DNA of 64,000 nt from an uncultured Clostridia bacterium (GCA_934633695.1 CAKTYT010000003.1:62001-126000), one strand, 5' to 3'. Counted from the stretch's first letter, positions 52,558 through 62,411 are shown. Notes: a model not told the origin generated them from the letters alone. A program made the numbers and translations.

Positions 52558-53712
52558 ATGCGGCAACTGATTTTACTCTACTGGGGCTGCGTATTTCTGA
52601 TGTACTCGTCCCAAGTCTATTATCCGACTTCTATGCAGTTAGAGGGGCCTCAGACCGGACGTCGGTATTTCATGCTGCGCAAAGTGGATGTCTTCATAAT
52701 CATTGTGATTGTTTGGTTGACGTGTTTTTCATTCTTGAGGACGAGCTATAACGACACAGGGACATATATTTCTAATTTCACACAGTCTGAGACCGTCGCG
52801 GATTACTTTGCAAGAAGCGGACTGTTGGATTGGACTGGCAATCCACTCTCCGAGTTATATCGTGACATTGTACGTGACATTACCACTAACTATCATATCT
52901 ATTTCTTTTTCCCTGCATTTCTTAGCAGCTTCGCAGTTGTGAAGCTTTTTAAGAGGTATTCGGTCAACCCAGCTTTTTCCCTTTTGGTTTTCTTTTCAAT
53001 TGGCACTTACGTCATGTACATTGCGGCACTTAAACAGTGCTTTGCAATGTTTTTCCTGCTGCTGGCGGTGCCTTACGCCATTGATAGAAAATATGTGCGC
53101 TTCTATCTGCTGGTAGTTATCGCAATGTTGTTTCATACTCATGCATTTATGTTTGCAATTGTCCCGCTGCTGTTTGGAAAGCCGTGGGGGAAGATGACCA
53201 TTACATTTTTGCTTGCTGCATTGTTTGCGATGGCAACCTACGATACTACCCTTGGTACATTTATGGAATATGCACAGTCAATGGGCGCGATGGTTGCAGA
53301 AATCGAGGTGTTCGACAACAACTCCATCAATGTTTTACGTGTTATCGTCTATTGGATCCCTGCAATACTTGCATTAGTTTTTCGTAAACGACTTTTTATA
53401 AATTCTACAAAAGCAGAAAATCTATTTGTTAATATGAGCATCATCAGTGCATTTATCCTGATGATTGGGTTGGTGCAGGCGGCAAACCTGTTTGCTCGTA
53501 TGGCAGCCTATTTTGAGATTGCCACGGCAATTTCTCTCCCGTGGATGATAAAAAAGCTATTTACCAAGCGCTCGGCGCGATTTGTTGCGATTTGTGCATC
53601 GGTACTGTATTTTGGATATTTCCTGTATGAATTTGGTGTTTCAAAGGATTTTGGAAATGACTATTCGGCAATTTCGTTATGGCAGTTTGTCACAAGTCTA
53701 TTTGGGGGTTAA
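52558..53712 (+). CDS. EpsG-like polysaccharide polymerase (Wzy-type)
   Basis: 384 residues, about 10-11 TM helices. The pattern of an extracytoplasmic NDTGTYISNF motif after TM2, TNYHIYFFFPAFLSSFAVVK, and FHTHAFMFAIVPLLF matches the EpsG family of extracellular polysaccharide polymerases/exporters. It probably joins repeat units on the outer membrane face. It starts 2 bases after the preceding stop; no flippase (Wzx) gene is seen in the window. Confidence 0.85.
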   Translation: MRQLILLYWGCVFLMYSSQVYYPTSMQLEGPQTGRRYFMLRKVDVFIIIVIVWLTCFSFLRTSYNDTGTYISNFTQSETVADYFARSGLLDWTGNPLSELYRDIVRDITTNYHIYFFFPAFLSSFAVVKLFKRYSVNPAFSLLVFFSIGTYVMYIAALKQCFAMFFLLLAVPYAIDRKYVRFYLLVVIAMLFHTHAFMFAIVPLLFGKPWGKMTITFLLAALFAMATYDTTLGTFMEYAQSMGAMVAEIEVFDNNSINVLRVIVYWIPAILALVFRKRLFINSTKAENLFVNMSIISAFILMIGLVQAANLFARMAAYFEIATAISLPWMIKKLFTKRSARFVAICASVLYFGYFLYEFGVSKDFGNDYSAISLWQFVTSLFGG

Positions 53713-53715
53713 TGT

Positions 53716-54630
53716 ATGCCTACTTCTTCTATCCCACAATTAATTGAATCATGCGGGTTTTGTCGGGCGGATGAAGTGGAAGCACTTCAAACGATGAAAA
53801 CTGGCATGACCAACCATTCTTACGCTTTCTTTGTGAAAGGGAATCGGTACATTATCCGCATTCCCGGTGAAGGAACAGACCGACTGATCAATCGTGCGCA
53901 GGAGCACGCAGTCTACAGTGCAATTGAACCGCTGGGGATCAGCGAAACGGTCCATTATTTTGATCCGACAACGGGAATCAAAATCGCATCATATCTGACC
54001 GACGCACATGTTTGTAACAGCGGAAATTGGGATGAGGTCACAAAGTGTGTCGCCGCTCTGCGAGTGCTTCATTCAAACAGACTGTATGTTGCGCACAGCT
54101 TTGATCTGTGGGAACGCCTTGATTTTTACGAGAGCCTTTGGGAAGGCGAACCCTCCATTTATGCAGATTACGATAAAACGAAGTGGGCGGTTCTCAGTTT
54201 GAAGAGATTCATTGATGAACAGCCGAAGAGCATCCAGCTTTGTCACATCGATGCGGTGCCGGATAACTTCCTGTTTGTGCACGATACAGATGGAGCAGAG
54301 CAGATCAAGCTCATCGACTGGGAGTATGCAGGAATGCAGGATCCGCATTTGGACATTGCGATGTTTATTATCTACGCAATGTACGACCGAAAGGAAGCTG
54401 AAAAGCTGATCGATCTGTACTTCACCGATGGCTGCGACAAGCTTACCCGCATGAAGGTGCACTGCTATATCGCAGTTAGCGGCCTTGTGTGGAGCAACTG
54501 GTGCGAGTTTAAGCATCATTGCGGTGTAGAGTTCGGTGCTTATGCACAGCGTCAATATGACTACGCAAGAGAATACAGCGAGATATTCTTTCGAGAATAC
54601 AGCGAGGCATTTGACAGATATTATGTCTGA
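53716..54630 (+). CDS. licA: LicA-like choline kinase
   Basis: 304 residues, aminoglycoside-phosphotransferase/choline-kinase fold. TGMTNHSYAFFVKGNRYIIR covers the glycine loop and ATP lysine region, LCHIDAVPDNFLF is the catalytic loop (H-x-D-x4-N) and LIDWEYAGMQDPHLDIAMF the metal-binding DWE motif; all are diagnostic of choline/ethanolamine kinases. It would phosphorylate imported choline. Directly followed by a LicC-like cytidylyltransferase, a choline transporter and a LicD-like transferase, so phosphocholine decoration of a surface glycan is the coherent reading. Confidence 0.9.
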   Translation: MPTSSIPQLIESCGFCRADEVEALQTMKTGMTNHSYAFFVKGNRYIIRIPGEGTDRLINRAQEHAVYSAIEPLGISETVHYFDPTTGIKIASYLTDAHVCNSGNWDEVTKCVAALRVLHSNRLYVAHSFDLWERLDFYESLWEGEPSIYADYDKTKWAVLSLKRFIDEQPKSIQLCHIDAVPDNFLFVHDTDGAEQIKLIDWEYAGMQDPHLDIAMFIIYAMYDRKEAEKLIDLYFTDGCDKLTRMKVHCYIAVSGLVWSNWCEFKHHCGVEFGAYAQRQYDYAREYSEIFFREYSEAFDRYYV

Positions 54631-55342
54631 ACATATTGTAGAGCGTGCGATCATTATGGCCGCAGGTATCGGTCAGCGACTGCGCCCAGTGACCTTGACG
54701 ACACCAAAGCCGCTGGTCACTGTAAATGGCGTGCACATGATCGATACAATCATCACGGCGCTTCACAAAAATGGAATCCACGAGATTTATGTCGTGGTCG
54801 GATACCTCAAAGAGCAATTTTATGAATGGGCGAAGAAATACAACGGCGTTACCCTAATAGAAAATCCATGGTATGCGGAGTGCAATAACATCGCGTCTCT
54901 CTATGTTGCACGTGAATACCTGAACAACGCGATTATTTTGGATGGCGATCAAATCATTCGTAATCCGGCGATTCTTCACCGAGAATTTCCCCGCTCCGGG
55001 TATAGCTGTGCATGGACGGACAGTGCTACACACGAATGGCTGTTGACAGTTGAAAATGGAATCGTGAAAAAATGCAGCCGCACGGGCGGCGAGCACGGCT
55101 GGCAGCTCTTCAGTGTATCACGTTGGACAGCAGAAGATGGACAGCGGCTTAGAAAGCACTTGGAGTTGGAATTTGTGCAAAACGAAAATCGAAGTATCTA
55201 CTGGGATGATGTCGCTATGTTTTGCCACCCTGATGAGTACCAACTTGGTATTTATCCTATTTTAGTGGAAGACCTGCGCGAAATCGACAGCTTCACAGAG
55301 CTTTGCGAGGCTGATTCATCGTATATAGGAGGGGTTAATTGA
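54623..55342 (+). CDS. licC: LicC-like choline-phosphate cytidylyltransferase
   Basis: 239 residues, nucleotidyltransferase GT-A-like fold. RAIIMAAGIGQRLRPVTLTT is the nucleotide-binding loop, then KPLVTVNGVHMIDTIITAL, and NIASLYVAREYLNNAIILDG-x-D carries the metal-binding Asp. It converts phosphocholine and CTP to CDP-choline. The ATG at 54623 overlaps the licA stop by 8 bases; 29 further upstream codons are rejected because they lie inside licA and precede the nucleotide-binding start. Confidence 0.9.
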   Translation: MSEHIVERAIIMAAGIGQRLRPVTLTTPKPLVTVNGVHMIDTIITALHKNGIHEIYVVVGYLKEQFYEWAKKYNGVTLIENPWYAECNNIASLYVAREYLNNAIILDGDQIIRNPAILHREFPRSGYSCAWTDSATHEWLLTVENGIVKKCSRTGGEHGWQLFSVSRWTAEDGQRLRKHLELEFVQNENRSIYWDDVAMFCHPDEYQLGIYPILVEDLREIDSFTELCEADSSYIGGVN

Positions 55343-55345
55343 GAT

Positions 55346-56869
55346 ATGAAGAAAAAAGCACTGAAAAGAGAGCTTGACTGGGTATCTATGCTGGTGCCGC
55401 TGGCAATCGTGCTGACGGTATGTGCACTGTTTATGATTTTTCCGGAGGGCTCCAAACTCGTCTTGAGTGTAGTACGAGGCTTTCTGGGAGATGACTTTGG
55501 TCTCTACTATGCACTGCTCGGCGTTGGCATCGTAGGCTGTACACTTTACATAGCCTTTTCTAAATTCGGCAAGATCAAACTTGGCGACTGTGAAAAGCCG
55601 CAGTATCGCTCTTTTCAGTGGGGCACTATGATTTTCACATCCACCATGGCTGCGGACATCCTGTTTTATTCGCTGTGCGAGTGGGCACTGTATGCCAATG
55701 AGTCGCAGGTCGAAATAATGGGCGGTATGCAGAAATGGGCATCCACCTACCCACTTTTCCACTGGGGACCTATCGCGTGGGGCTTTTATATCGTGCTTGC
55801 GGTTGCATTTGGCTTTATGATCCATATCCGCGGCCGTGATAAGCAGAAGTTCTCCGAAGCCTGCCGCCCGCTGCTAGGGAGCAGGGTCGATGGAATTTGG
55901 GGTCGTGTGATCGACCTGACTGCGATTTTTGCGTTGATAGCAGGCACAGCGACGACGTTTTCTCTTGCAACGCCGCTGCTTTCCAGAGCACTCAGCCGCG
56001 TGTTTGGCCTGCAGGATAGCATCGGGTTAACAATAGCGATCCTTTTGATGATCGCAGCAGTCTACACTATCACAGTTTGGTTCGGTATGAAGGGAATCGC
56101 GAAGCTCGCCGCCATTTGCAGTTATTGCTTCTTTGCACTGCTGGCCTATGTCCTGTTCGGCGGCGGAGAGACGCGCTATATTCTGGAAACCGGCTTCTCT
56201 GCAATCGGCAATCTGGTCCAGAACTTCATTGGCCTATCTACCTGGATGGACCCGCTGCGGGAAACCAGCTTCCCGCAAAATTGGACGATTTATTACTGGG
56301 CCTACTGGATGGTCTGGTGCGTTGCAACACCCTTCTTTATTGGCGTGATCAGCAAGGGGAGAACTATTCGTAATACGATTCTCGGCGGTTATGGCTGGGG
56401 TCTTGCGGGAACCTTCACCTCGTTTATCATCCTTGGCAATTACGGCCTTGCACAGCAGCTTAAGCACGGCCTGGACGTTACTGGCTTTATTGCGGCAGGC
56501 GGCGATTATTCCGAGGCGATCATGAAAATATTCGATACGCTCCCGCTAACGGAGTTAGGCCTGATTTTGCTGGCAGTCACAATGGTCGCATTCTACTCCA
56601 CCACATTTGACGCACTGACAATGGTCGTTTCGAGTTACTCGTATAGGAGACTGAAACCGGAGCAGGAGCCGGATAAGCGTATCCGCACCTTCTGGGCGGT
56701 GGTGTTTATCCTTCTGCCCATTGCGCTGATATTCTCGGAGAACTCCATGAACAGTTTGCAATCCGTATCGATTATTGCAGCGTTTCCTATTGGAATCATC
56801 ATTCTCATGATCGTAGCGAGCTTCTTTAAGGATGCGTCCGGTTATCTGCGGGAGAGAAAGGACATATGA
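55346..56869 (+). CDS. BCCT-family choline/betaine transporter
   Basis: 507 residues, 12 TM helices. The family signatures are present: WGPIAWGFYIVLAVAFGF after TM3, GMKGIAKLAAICSY, and the Trp-rich TM8 region with YYWAYWMVWCVATPFFIGVI followed by SKGRTIRNTI, the BCCT G-x-x-x-R-x-S-x-G-R-T-I-R motif. It imports choline or betaine with Na+ or H+. It occupies the slot held by LicB (a DMT-type choline permease) in Haemophilus and Streptococcus lic loci, so here a BCCT carrier seems to replace it. GGAGGGG precedes the ATG. Confidence 0.93.
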   Translation: MKKKALKRELDWVSMLVPLAIVLTVCALFMIFPEGSKLVLSVVRGFLGDDFGLYYALLGVGIVGCTLYIAFSKFGKIKLGDCEKPQYRSFQWGTMIFTSTMAADILFYSLCEWALYANESQVEIMGGMQKWASTYPLFHWGPIAWGFYIVLAVAFGFMIHIRGRDKQKFSEACRPLLGSRVDGIWGRVIDLTAIFALIAGTATTFSLATPLLSRALSRVFGLQDSIGLTIAILLMIAAVYTITVWFGMKGIAKLAAICSYCFFALLAYVLFGGGETRYILETGFSAIGNLVQNFIGLSTWMDPLRETSFPQNWTIYYWAYWMVWCVATPFFIGVISKGRTIRNTILGGYGWGLAGTFTSFIILGNYGLAQQLKHGLDVTGFIAAGGDYSEAIMKIFDTLPLTELGLILLAVTMVAFYSTTFDALTMVVSSYSYRRLKPEQEPDKRIRTFWAVVFILLPIALIFSENSMNSLQSVSIIAAFPIGIIILMIVASFFKDASGYLRERKDI

Positions 56870-57711
56870 GCATGACACAAACATCAGATCAACTCCAGCG
56901 GCAGATCTGGGCAACAGAGCAGGAGATATTGGATGTGATCCATCAGATTTGCACAGAACATGGTCTTCGGTATTCTCTGGCCTACGGCACACTGATTGGT
57001 GCCGTCCGGCACAGAGGCTTTATCCCGTGGGATGATGACATCGACCTGATGATGCCCAGAGAAGATTACGAGAAGCTGCTTGCGATCTGGGACACGGCTG
57101 CGCCGGAGGAGTATATTCTGCAAAACACCCGAACGGACCCGGATTTTACGCAAAACTTCACGAAAATCAGGAAGGATCATACAACATTCCTACAAGACGA
57201 GGTGGAACGGACGAAGCATTACCACAAAGGCATATTCGTTGATATTTTTCCCGGCGACCGCGTTCCGTCTGGCAAGATTGGGCGGAAGATGCAGTACATT
57301 GCCTGCGCCGTGAACCTGCTGTACAGCCGCGGACATACCAGCGGCTTGGGCGGAACGATCGGCAAAGTCGAGAGGATCTTGCTTAAAGCACCGAAAGAAA
57401 AATACGCTGTGCGGCGTGAACGTGCAGAGAAGAAAATTCGCAGTTGGAACGGGAACGGATCCCTGCAATATGTGTTTCCAAGCACCATCGGGAGCAGCCG
57501 CAAGTATTATTCCGCAGACCTGTTTGAGAACATGAAGACGATCGAGTTTAACGGGCAGCAGTATATGTGTGTTGCAGATATAGACGCTACCCTACGTGTG
57601 GAATACGGCGATTATATGCAGCTTCCTCCGGAGGAAGAGCGTGTCTGGAAGCACCATCCGTTTTTAATCGATTTTGAGCATAACTATGAGGAGTTGAACC
57701 ATCAGACGTGA
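56866..57711 (+). CDS. licD: LicD-family phosphocholine transferase
   Basis: 281 residues. The LicD nucleotidyltransferase-like core reads HGLRYSLAYGTLIGAVRHRG, FIPWDDDIDLMMPREDYEKL (the D-D-D-I-D metal site), with a conserved C-terminal ADLFENMKTIEFNGQQYMCV. It transfers phosphocholine (or another phospho-substituent) from CDP-choline to the glycan. ATGA overlap with the transporter gene. Completes a LicA-LicC-transporter-LicD set. Confidence 0.93.
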   Translation: MSMTQTSDQLQRQIWATEQEILDVIHQICTEHGLRYSLAYGTLIGAVRHRGFIPWDDDIDLMMPREDYEKLLAIWDTAAPEEYILQNTRTDPDFTQNFTKIRKDHTTFLQDEVERTKHYHKGIFVDIFPGDRVPSGKIGRKMQYIACAVNLLYSRGHTSGLGGTIGKVERILLKAPKEKYAVRRERAEKKIRSWNGNGSLQYVFPSTIGSSRKYYSADLFENMKTIEFNGQQYMCVADIDATLRVEYGDYMQLPPEEERVWKHHPFLIDFEHNYEELNHQT

Positions 57712-58670
57712 AACAGGCGATGTTAATCGTTTCCCTGGATTTTGAACTGTTCTGGGGCATGCAGGACAGCCATACGTTGTCCGAATATGAGGATCATGTT
57801 CTGGGTGGTCGAAAAGCCATCCCCCGCCTTTTGGAGCTTTTTCAGAAGCATGGGATCCATGCGACCTGGGCAACGGTCGGGTTCCAATTTGCCGAAGGCG
57901 AGGAACATGTCAGAAAGTATTTACCCAATCAAAGACCCACCTATGAGAAGCCAGAACTGTCCAGCTACAGATGCTTTGGGCAGATTGGGAAAGATGAGGC
58001 AGAGGCACCATGTTTCTATGCACCCAGTCTCATCCGGCAGATTGCGGATACGCCGAATCAGGAAATCGGAAGCCATACGTTCTCACATTACTATTGCAGA
58101 GAGTTGGGGCAGACCGTTCAGCAGTTCCGCGAAGATATGATGTCTGCGCAGGCTATTGCCGCTGAAAAAGGCTACCGTTTGATCTCTGCCGTTTTGCCGC
58201 GGAACCAGTGTGAACCGGAGTATACCCAAGTATTGTGTGAGCTTGGCTTTTCAGCCTACAGAGATGAAGAAAACGACTGGATTCACGAAAAAATCAAGTT
58301 CAGGCCGCTAATGAGACTTTTGCGGCTGGCGGACGTGTATCTCCCGCTGACAGGACAAGGGGGATACACCCCAAAGGTAGAAAATGGCATCGTAAACCTG
58401 GTGGGGTCACGAATGTATAAACCGTACTTCCGGCCGCTTGCTTTTTTGGAAGGCTTGAAACTTCACCGTATCAAACGGCAAATGCTCCATGCGGCGAAAA
58501 ACGGACTGACATTTCACCTTTGGTGGCATCCGCATAACATCGGCGTTCGCACAGACTTCCACATGCAGCAGTTGGAAGAAATCTTTCGCTATTTTGAAGA
58601 ACTGAGAAAACGGTACGGAATGCGCAGCCTGAATATGGGCGAAGCTGCGCAGGAAGTATTGGGCAGGTGA
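57708..58670 (+). CDS. NodB-type polysaccharide deacetylase
   Basis: 320 residues, no signal peptide. LIVSLDFELFWGMQD carries the first catalytic/metal Asp, QEIGSHTFSHYYCREL the metal-binding H-x3-H, and LTFHLWWHPHNIG a late catalytic His region, as in carbohydrate esterase family 4. The lack of a signal suggests action on a cytoplasmic or lipid-linked intermediate. The start is GTG at 57708, overlapping the licD stop (GTGA). Possibly it deacetylates an N-acetylated sugar of the repeat unit. Confidence 0.88.
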   Translation: MKQAMLIVSLDFELFWGMQDSHTLSEYEDHVLGGRKAIPRLLELFQKHGIHATWATVGFQFAEGEEHVRKYLPNQRPTYEKPELSSYRCFGQIGKDEAEAPCFYAPSLIRQIADTPNQEIGSHTFSHYYCRELGQTVQQFREDMMSAQAIAAEKGYRLISAVLPRNQCEPEYTQVLCELGFSAYRDEENDWIHEKIKFRPLMRLLRLADVYLPLTGQGGYTPKVENGIVNLVGSRMYKPYFRPLAFLEGLKLHRIKRQMLHAAKNGLTFHLWWHPHNIGVRTDFHMQQLEEIFRYFEELRKRYGMRSLNMGEAAQEVLGR

Positions 58671-58674
58671 GAGA

Positions 58675-60444
58675 ATGTATCAATTTTACTACGCGGATCA
58701 GAAGCAGACCTGGGAACGGGGCTTGTGTAAAGAGAACATCCGGGAGCGATTTCATATTACCGCAATCCGCCCTGCGATGTGGGAAGAGCACTGTTTGGAG
58801 TGTTCTGCGCCAGCGTGCTTTGAGAGCTGCGCTCACTACAAAAGCCGGAGCGATGGCCGCTGCAAGCGATTCGAGAATGGATTGCACACATTTGCGGATG
58901 AGCGAGCCTGCTGTGGCCAAGGCGCTCATGTGAAATTCCGCAAGTGGGGAAACATGATGACTATCCTGTTTCCTGCCATGCTGGATGAGGCGCAATATGC
59001 CTCCCTGTGGGAAAAGAATGAGTCACTGGGTAAATTTCTCGGAAGTGTCGAGCACAGTCATCTTCCTCAGGCACTGCGCTGGCAAGGCATTCGCGTGCCG
59101 GAGTATATTCGTCGCCGCAGTCTGTGCAGGCTTCAGGGAATGGACAACCATGCGGACGCATTTCTGTTCCATGGCTATAGTTATTCAGATGAGAGCTATC
59201 GGTTGATTGTCGAAATATATGAGGATCACGATTCGGTATGGAAAACCTCCATCACCATTCAGCCGGGGGAAAATCTGGCGATCATTTCGTCGCTTGCGGA
59301 CGCATGCTCCAAACCGGGCAATCTCGTCAAGGTATATCCGGAAAACAATGTAGAAGCGGAGCTGGACATCCTTTGGTGCGACTTCGTTAAGGGAGTTCCC
59401 GCTGCCGCGGAACAGCCAGCCACCAAAGTGAAGTGCCTGGTGTGGGATCTTGACAACACCTTATGGAACGGGACTTTGATCGAGACAGAGGATCCCGCCA
59501 CGCTGGAGCTAAATCCGCAGGTTCTGAAAACAATGGAGGAATTGGATCGGCGAGGAATTATTCAGTCTGTTGCCAGCAAGAACGACTTTGAACCGGCTAT
59601 GGATGTCCTGCGAAAGCTTGACATTGCGGATTACTTCCTCTATCCCCAAATATCGTGGGCACCGAAAAGCACCTCTATGACCCAAATCGCCAAGAGCCTG
59701 AATATCGGAATTGATGCACTGGCTCTGATCGACGACTCCGCTTTTGAACGTCAGCAGGTGCATTCGGAATGGCCGCAGGTTCGTACATACGATGTAACAG
59801 AACTTTCGGAGCTGCTGGAGCGGACAGAATTTGATGTTCCGGTTACTGCTGAGAGCCGCCAGCGTCGGGAGATGTACCGTGCAGAGGAGCAGCGCAACAC
59901 GCTGATGCAGGCAGAACATACCGACATCCTGGCTTTCCTTCGTCAGTGCAATTTGAATCTGCACATCTTCTCTCCTGCGACAGAGGAAGAAAAACTGCGT
60001 TGTTATGAGCTGATCCTTCGCACGAACCAGTTGAATATGTCTGGCAGAAAGTATTCGGCGGAGGAGTTCGACGAAGTCCTTGCCCGCCGCGGCCATACGA
60101 ATTTCGCATTTTCCTGTGAAGATGACTTTGGATCATATGGCATTGTTGGTTTTGGGCAGTATCGTGTGGATCATGGAGTCATGGTTTTTACGGAGTTTGC
60201 CATGTCCTGCCGTGTGGCGGGAAAGTTCGTAGAGAGCGCATTGTTTTCCTATCTGCTGAAAAGCGAGGGCTGTCAGGCAGGCAGCTTTTGCGTTCGGAAA
60301 ACAAAAAAGAACGTCCTGCTGCGTAGGACGTTGGAGCAGATCGGTTTTACAAGCATCATAGAGGATCAGTTGAGTGTATCTTACAGTTACACAGAAAAAC
60401 TTGTAAATGCAAAGATTGTTGCAGTTGAAGGAGTTCACTTATGA
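58675..60444 (+). CDS. FkbH-like HAD/GNAT protein with Cys-rich N-terminus
   Basis: 589 residues. The N-terminus has a Cys cluster (C40-x2-C43-x4-C48-x3-C52, further Cys to about 81) that could bind metal or an Fe-S cluster. A beta-sandwich-like region (about 140-260) follows, then the FkbH HAD domain from about 275 (KCLVWDLDNTLWNGTL, catalytic D-x-D; SVASKNDFEPA; LALIDDSAFERQQV) and a C-terminal GNAT-like domain (LILRTNQLNMSGRKYSAEEF, GSYGIVGFGQYRV). FkbH proteins make glyceryl- or related acyl carrier protein units; in glycan clusters they may supply a substituent. No acyl carrier protein is visible nearby. Confidence 0.85.
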   Translation: MYQFYYADQKQTWERGLCKENIRERFHITAIRPAMWEEHCLECSAPACFESCAHYKSRSDGRCKRFENGLHTFADERACCGQGAHVKFRKWGNMMTILFPAMLDEAQYASLWEKNESLGKFLGSVEHSHLPQALRWQGIRVPEYIRRRSLCRLQGMDNHADAFLFHGYSYSDESYRLIVEIYEDHDSVWKTSITIQPGENLAIISSLADACSKPGNLVKVYPENNVEAELDILWCDFVKGVPAAAEQPATKVKCLVWDLDNTLWNGTLIETEDPATLELNPQVLKTMEELDRRGIIQSVASKNDFEPAMDVLRKLDIADYFLYPQISWAPKSTSMTQIAKSLNIGIDALALIDDSAFERQQVHSEWPQVRTYDVTELSELLERTEFDVPVTAESRQRREMYRAEEQRNTLMQAEHTDILAFLRQCNLNLHIFSPATEEEKLRCYELILRTNQLNMSGRKYSAEEFDEVLARRGHTNFAFSCEDDFGSYGIVGFGQYRVDHGVMVFTEFAMSCRVAGKFVESALFSYLLKSEGCQAGSFCVRKTKKNVLLRRTLEQIGFTSIIEDQLSVSYSYTEKLVNAKIVAVEGVHL

Positions 60445-61295
60445 AATCTCAGGAAACACCGCTGATTAGTGTCATTATGGGGATTTACAATTGTGCAGAT
60501 ACGTTGCCGGATGCGATTGAGTCGATTTTGAATCAGACTTTTCAGGATTTTGAATTGATTTTGTGTAACGATGGTTCCACAGATGAAACACTGGAAATTG
60601 CGCAGAGGTACGCTGTACAATTTCCAGAGCACATTGTGCTCATCCAGAATGAACAGAATATGGGGTTAAATTTCACACTGAACCATTGTCTCCAGATTGC
60701 AAGAGGAAAGTATATTGCCCGTATGGATGGAGATGATCGTTCACTTCCAAATCGATTTCAGGTAGAGGCAACCTATCTGGATGAACATCCGGAATACGCA
60801 TTTGTTAGCGCAAACTTGGAGGTATTTGACAATAAAGGTGTTTGGGGAAGGACACACTTTAAGCCTGAGCCACAGCCCAGCGATTTAGTAAAGGGATCTT
60901 CGTTTAGCCACTCTGCATGTATGGTACGTAAAAGTGTATTTGATGAAGTGGGCGGCTATTCTGAAGGCAAATGGTTGATGCGCGTTGAAGATAAACACCT
61001 TTGGTATAAGATATATGTGGCCGGTTATAGGGGAAGAAATTTAGAAGAGATTCTTTATTCCTATCGAGATGATCGTGATGGCTATAATAAGCGGAAGCTG
61101 CGATATCGGTTCAATAGTGTTTATGTCGCTTCTTTAACAATAAAAGCATTTCACCTGCCTCCACATTACTATCTTATCGCAGCAAATGCAATTGTGATTG
61201 GACTGCTACCATATCCAATTTATAATCGCTTACACAAGTGGAAAATGAACCGCTCTACTGGAACTAATGCCTCTGACGAAGGATGCAGGCTATGA
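60441..61295 (+). CDS. GT2 family glycosyltransferase
   Basis: 284 residues, GT-A fold: ISVIMGIYNCADTLPDAIES, LILCNDGSTDET, the D-x-D in YIARMDGDDRSLPNRF, and a C-terminal amphipathic/hydrophobic segment (PHYYLIAANAIVIGLLPY). Four-base ATGA overlap with the FkbH gene. It probably adds one sugar of the repeat unit at the membrane. Confidence 0.93.
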   Translation: MKSQETPLISVIMGIYNCADTLPDAIESILNQTFQDFELILCNDGSTDETLEIAQRYAVQFPEHIVLIQNEQNMGLNFTLNHCLQIARGKYIARMDGDDRSLPNRFQVEATYLDEHPEYAFVSANLEVFDNKGVWGRTHFKPEPQPSDLVKGSSFSHSACMVRKSVFDEVGGYSEGKWLMRVEDKHLWYKIYVAGYRGRNLEEILYSYRDDRDGYNKRKLRYRFNSVYVASLTIKAFHLPPHYYLIAANAIVIGLLPYPIYNRLHKWKMNRSTGTNASDEGCRL

Positions 61296-62410
61296 AGAAA
61301 GTCTTGTTTTTTATACATAATATGGCCGATGGCGGTGCGCAGAAAGTACTAGTCAATCTTGTCAACAATATGGATTGCTCCCGGTTTGATATTTCGGTCA
61401 CGGCTCTCTTTGGCGGCGGTGTGAACGAGCAATTTCTTTCGCCAAACATCCATTTTCGGACGGTATTCCCAAGAGCTGTGTCCGGTAATAGTAAACTGAT
61501 GAAACTGCTGACACCAACACAACTGCATCGTCTGTGTGTGAAAGAGCACTATGATATTGAGGTTTCTTATCTAGAGGGCTCCACTGCACGTATCATCAGT
61601 GGTTGTCAGGACACAAACACCAAGCTTGTATCGTGGATTCATGTGGAGCAGCACACGATGGAGCGCCTGTCAGGCTCGTTCCGCAGTGAGCACGAGGCGC
61701 GTAAGTGCTACGACCGCTTTGACCAAACTGTGTGTGTTTCGCAGTATGTCCATGATGATTTTTGCCGCATTCTGGATTTTCAGAAGCCATGTCGAGTGTT
61801 GTACAACACGGTGGAATCCGAGAAAATACTGGCTAATGCAGATGATGCTGCACCAGAGTTGAAGAATGACGGAAAAATACGGCTGATGGCAGTCGGAACG
61901 CTGAAGGAATCCAAGGGCTATATGCGTCTGCTATCCATCATCAAGCACCTGCGAGACGAACAGTATCCTATTCACCTTTACATTCTAGGTATCGGCTCAC
62001 TTCAGCAGAAAATGGAACGCTTTATTCGAGAAAATAGTCTATCGGAGTCAGTCACATTGTTGGGTTATCAGATCAATCCCTACAAATATGTCGCAAAATG
62101 CAATCTCTTCGTCTGCGCCAGTTTTGCTGAGGGTTTCTCAACTGCGGCTACTGAGGCGCTGATCGTTGGAACACCGGTTTGCACGGTCGAGGTTTCCGGC
62201 ATGAAGGAAATGCTAGGTGAGCATAACGAGTGGGGTGTTGTGACACAAAACAGTGAGGAAGCGCTGTATCAAGGGATTAAAGACCTGTTAGACCATCCAA
62301 ATATACTTGCGCACTATAAAGAAAAAACTATTGAACGAGGCAAGACCTTCGGCACAGAGAATACTGTCCACGCAGTAGAGGAGATGCTGAGCCATTTAGG
62401 AGGTCAATGA
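61292..62410 (+). CDS. GT4 family glycosyltransferase
   Basis: 372 residues, GT-B fold: KKVLFFIHNMADGGAQKVLV at the N-terminus (the G-G-A-Q-x-V-L motif), AVGTLKESKGYMRLLSIIKH and CASFAEGFSTAATEALIVGT (E-x7-E). The ATG at 61292 forms an ATGA overlap with the previous stop, the pattern used throughout this operon, and is preferred over the ATG at 61283. Confidence 0.93.
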   Translation: MKKVLFFIHNMADGGAQKVLVNLVNNMDCSRFDISVTALFGGGVNEQFLSPNIHFRTVFPRAVSGNSKLMKLLTPTQLHRLCVKEHYDIEVSYLEGSTARIISGCQDTNTKLVSWIHVEQHTMERLSGSFRSEHEARKCYDRFDQTVCVSQYVHDDFCRILDFQKPCRVLYNTVESEKILANADDAAPELKNDGKIRLMAVGTLKESKGYMRLLSIIKHLRDEQYPIHLYILGIGSLQQKMERFIRENSLSESVTLLGYQINPYKYVAKCNLFVCASFAEGFSTAATEALIVGTPVCTVEVSGMKEMLGEHNEWGVVTQNSEEALYQGIKDLLDHPNILAHYKEKTIERGKTFGTENTVHAVEEMLSHLGGQ

Positions 62411-62411
62411 T

